The notes under the pieces: model-generated
The model's database searches: none
What the model was told of the DNA's origin: nothing
The model's input: the letters and a program-made list of their open reading frames with translations, nothing else
In this document: positions 23,863-24,344 of the stretch, piece by piece
How the letters are laid out: every line of letters starts with the position of its first letter
Numbering within the stretch: position 1 is the first letter of the stretch
Position numbers and translations under genes: made by a program
DNA from: Bacteroidota bacterium
GTDB lineage: Bacteria; Bacteroidota; Bacteroidia; Bacteroidales; GCA-2748055
NCBI GenBank assembly: GCA_024244665.1
Contig: JAAEOI010000231.1
Span: 1-24,344, forward strand
DNA length: 24,344 bases
Direction: 5' to 3'

Positions 23863-24344
23863 ATGGAAAGAATTATTTAACTGACATTGCTCATCATTAC
23901 AGCGGGTTGCTCGACCGTTAATCATGATATATATATTTCCCCGGAAGGTAATTATCCTGAAGCAGGCCTCACCATATGGCTGAGGGATGGAGAATCGGCT
24001 GAACACAACGGTGGTGTTTCGGGGCCCTGGTGATGCGCGGAAACACCTCCCTCCCACTGGGCCGCACTCCCAACGGGGATATACTGACAAACGATGCCTT
24101 TTATACTTTCAGCAAGCGGACGTTTACAAGGCTTACCGACCCGGAGTGAGCGGTGCGGAAGATCTTGCCGGGGCGGAGATTATCCTGCGAAAGAATGTCT
24201 GGAGGTATGATCCTTATCCGGTCACCTCAGTGGAGGGGACTGTCGTAAACATCCTCAATGATCAGAAGCCCACGGCAAAAAAGGGAGATGAGAACCTGCA
24301 GGAGGCCGGATATTTCTTTCAGAAACATCTGAATACCCTGGATA
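23863..24344 (+). pseudogene. Frameshifted right-handed beta-helix lipoprotein pseudogene (runs off the right edge)
   Basis: Coding sequence is spread over three frames. The first runs from the ATG at 23863: MERII, an in-frame TAA (23878-23880), then LTLLIITAGC (a lipobox), STVNHDIYISPEG and TIWLRDG up to a TGA at 24031. A second frame (about 24030-24110) gives GNTSLPLGRTPNGDILTNDA then FYTF. A third (about 24116-24344) gives ADVYKAYRPGVSGAEDLAGA, EIILRKNVWRYDPYPVTSVE and GYFFQKHLNTLD, and is still open at the edge. IYISPEG near the mature start and the VWRYDPYPV/GYFFQ...LNTLD blocks are typical of secreted parallel beta-helix enzymes of polysaccharide-degrading Bacteroidota. The TAA falls in the hydrophobic signal core, where TTA (Leu) would restore it. 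Decay is the simplest reading; assembly errors could explain some shifts. Confidence 0.65.

Noticed and set aside
23800..24090. 96-codon minus-strand frame near the right end
   Set aside because: The plus strand here has lipobox and beta-helix motifs in broken frames; the minus frame looks like their shadow.

Overview
The window comes from a polysaccharide-degrading member of the Bacteroidota, probably marine or at least adapted to sulfated glycans. Two secreted proteins end in a type IX secretion (T9SS) C-terminal sorting domain containing a YPNP motif. Several others have lipoprotein signals. The gene content is that of a glycan-utilisation locus: three GH92-type alpha-mannosidases, two small GH29-like proteins, three intact S1 sulfatases and several broken sulfatase, glycosidase and beta-helix fragments. 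No SusC/SusD pair, regulator, tRNA, rRNA or CRISPR array is visible.

Layout. From 11085 down to 1, a minus-strand operon reads: S1 sulfatase lipoprotein, GH92 with EF-hands and a PL4-like domain, GH92 with an F5/8 type C domain, GH29-like protein B, GH29-like protein A, then a third GH92 cut by the window edge. A sulfatase C-terminal relic sits between the second GH92 and GH29-like B. A divergent spacer (11086-11244) separates this from a plus-strand operon (11245-19128): S1 sulfatase lipoprotein, NTF2-like lipoprotein, S1 sulfatase with a T9SS tail, a truncated sulfatase relic, and a large T9SS-exported protein of unknown function. A convergent secreted protein of unknown function follows on the minus strand (19375-21318). 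The last 3 kb is decayed accessory DNA: a collapsed sulfatase relic running into a GH117/GH43-like propeller relic, an AAA/DUF4143 ATPase gene (minus) preceded by three 18-bp repeats at an exact 33-bp period, and a frameshifted beta-helix pseudogene running off the right edge.

How the genes may work together (inference). Secreted and lipid-anchored sulfatases would remove sulfate esters, allowing the GH92 alpha-mannosidases and perhaps the GH29-like proteins to trim the glycan. Three GH92s with several sulfatases suggest a sulfated, alpha-mannose-containing substrate, possibly with fucose. The two uncharacterised secreted proteins (1042 and 647 residues) are the best candidates for undescribed enzymes. 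The many relics suggest that the locus is being gained, shuffled and lost. All assignments come from reading motifs by eye; no database search was run.
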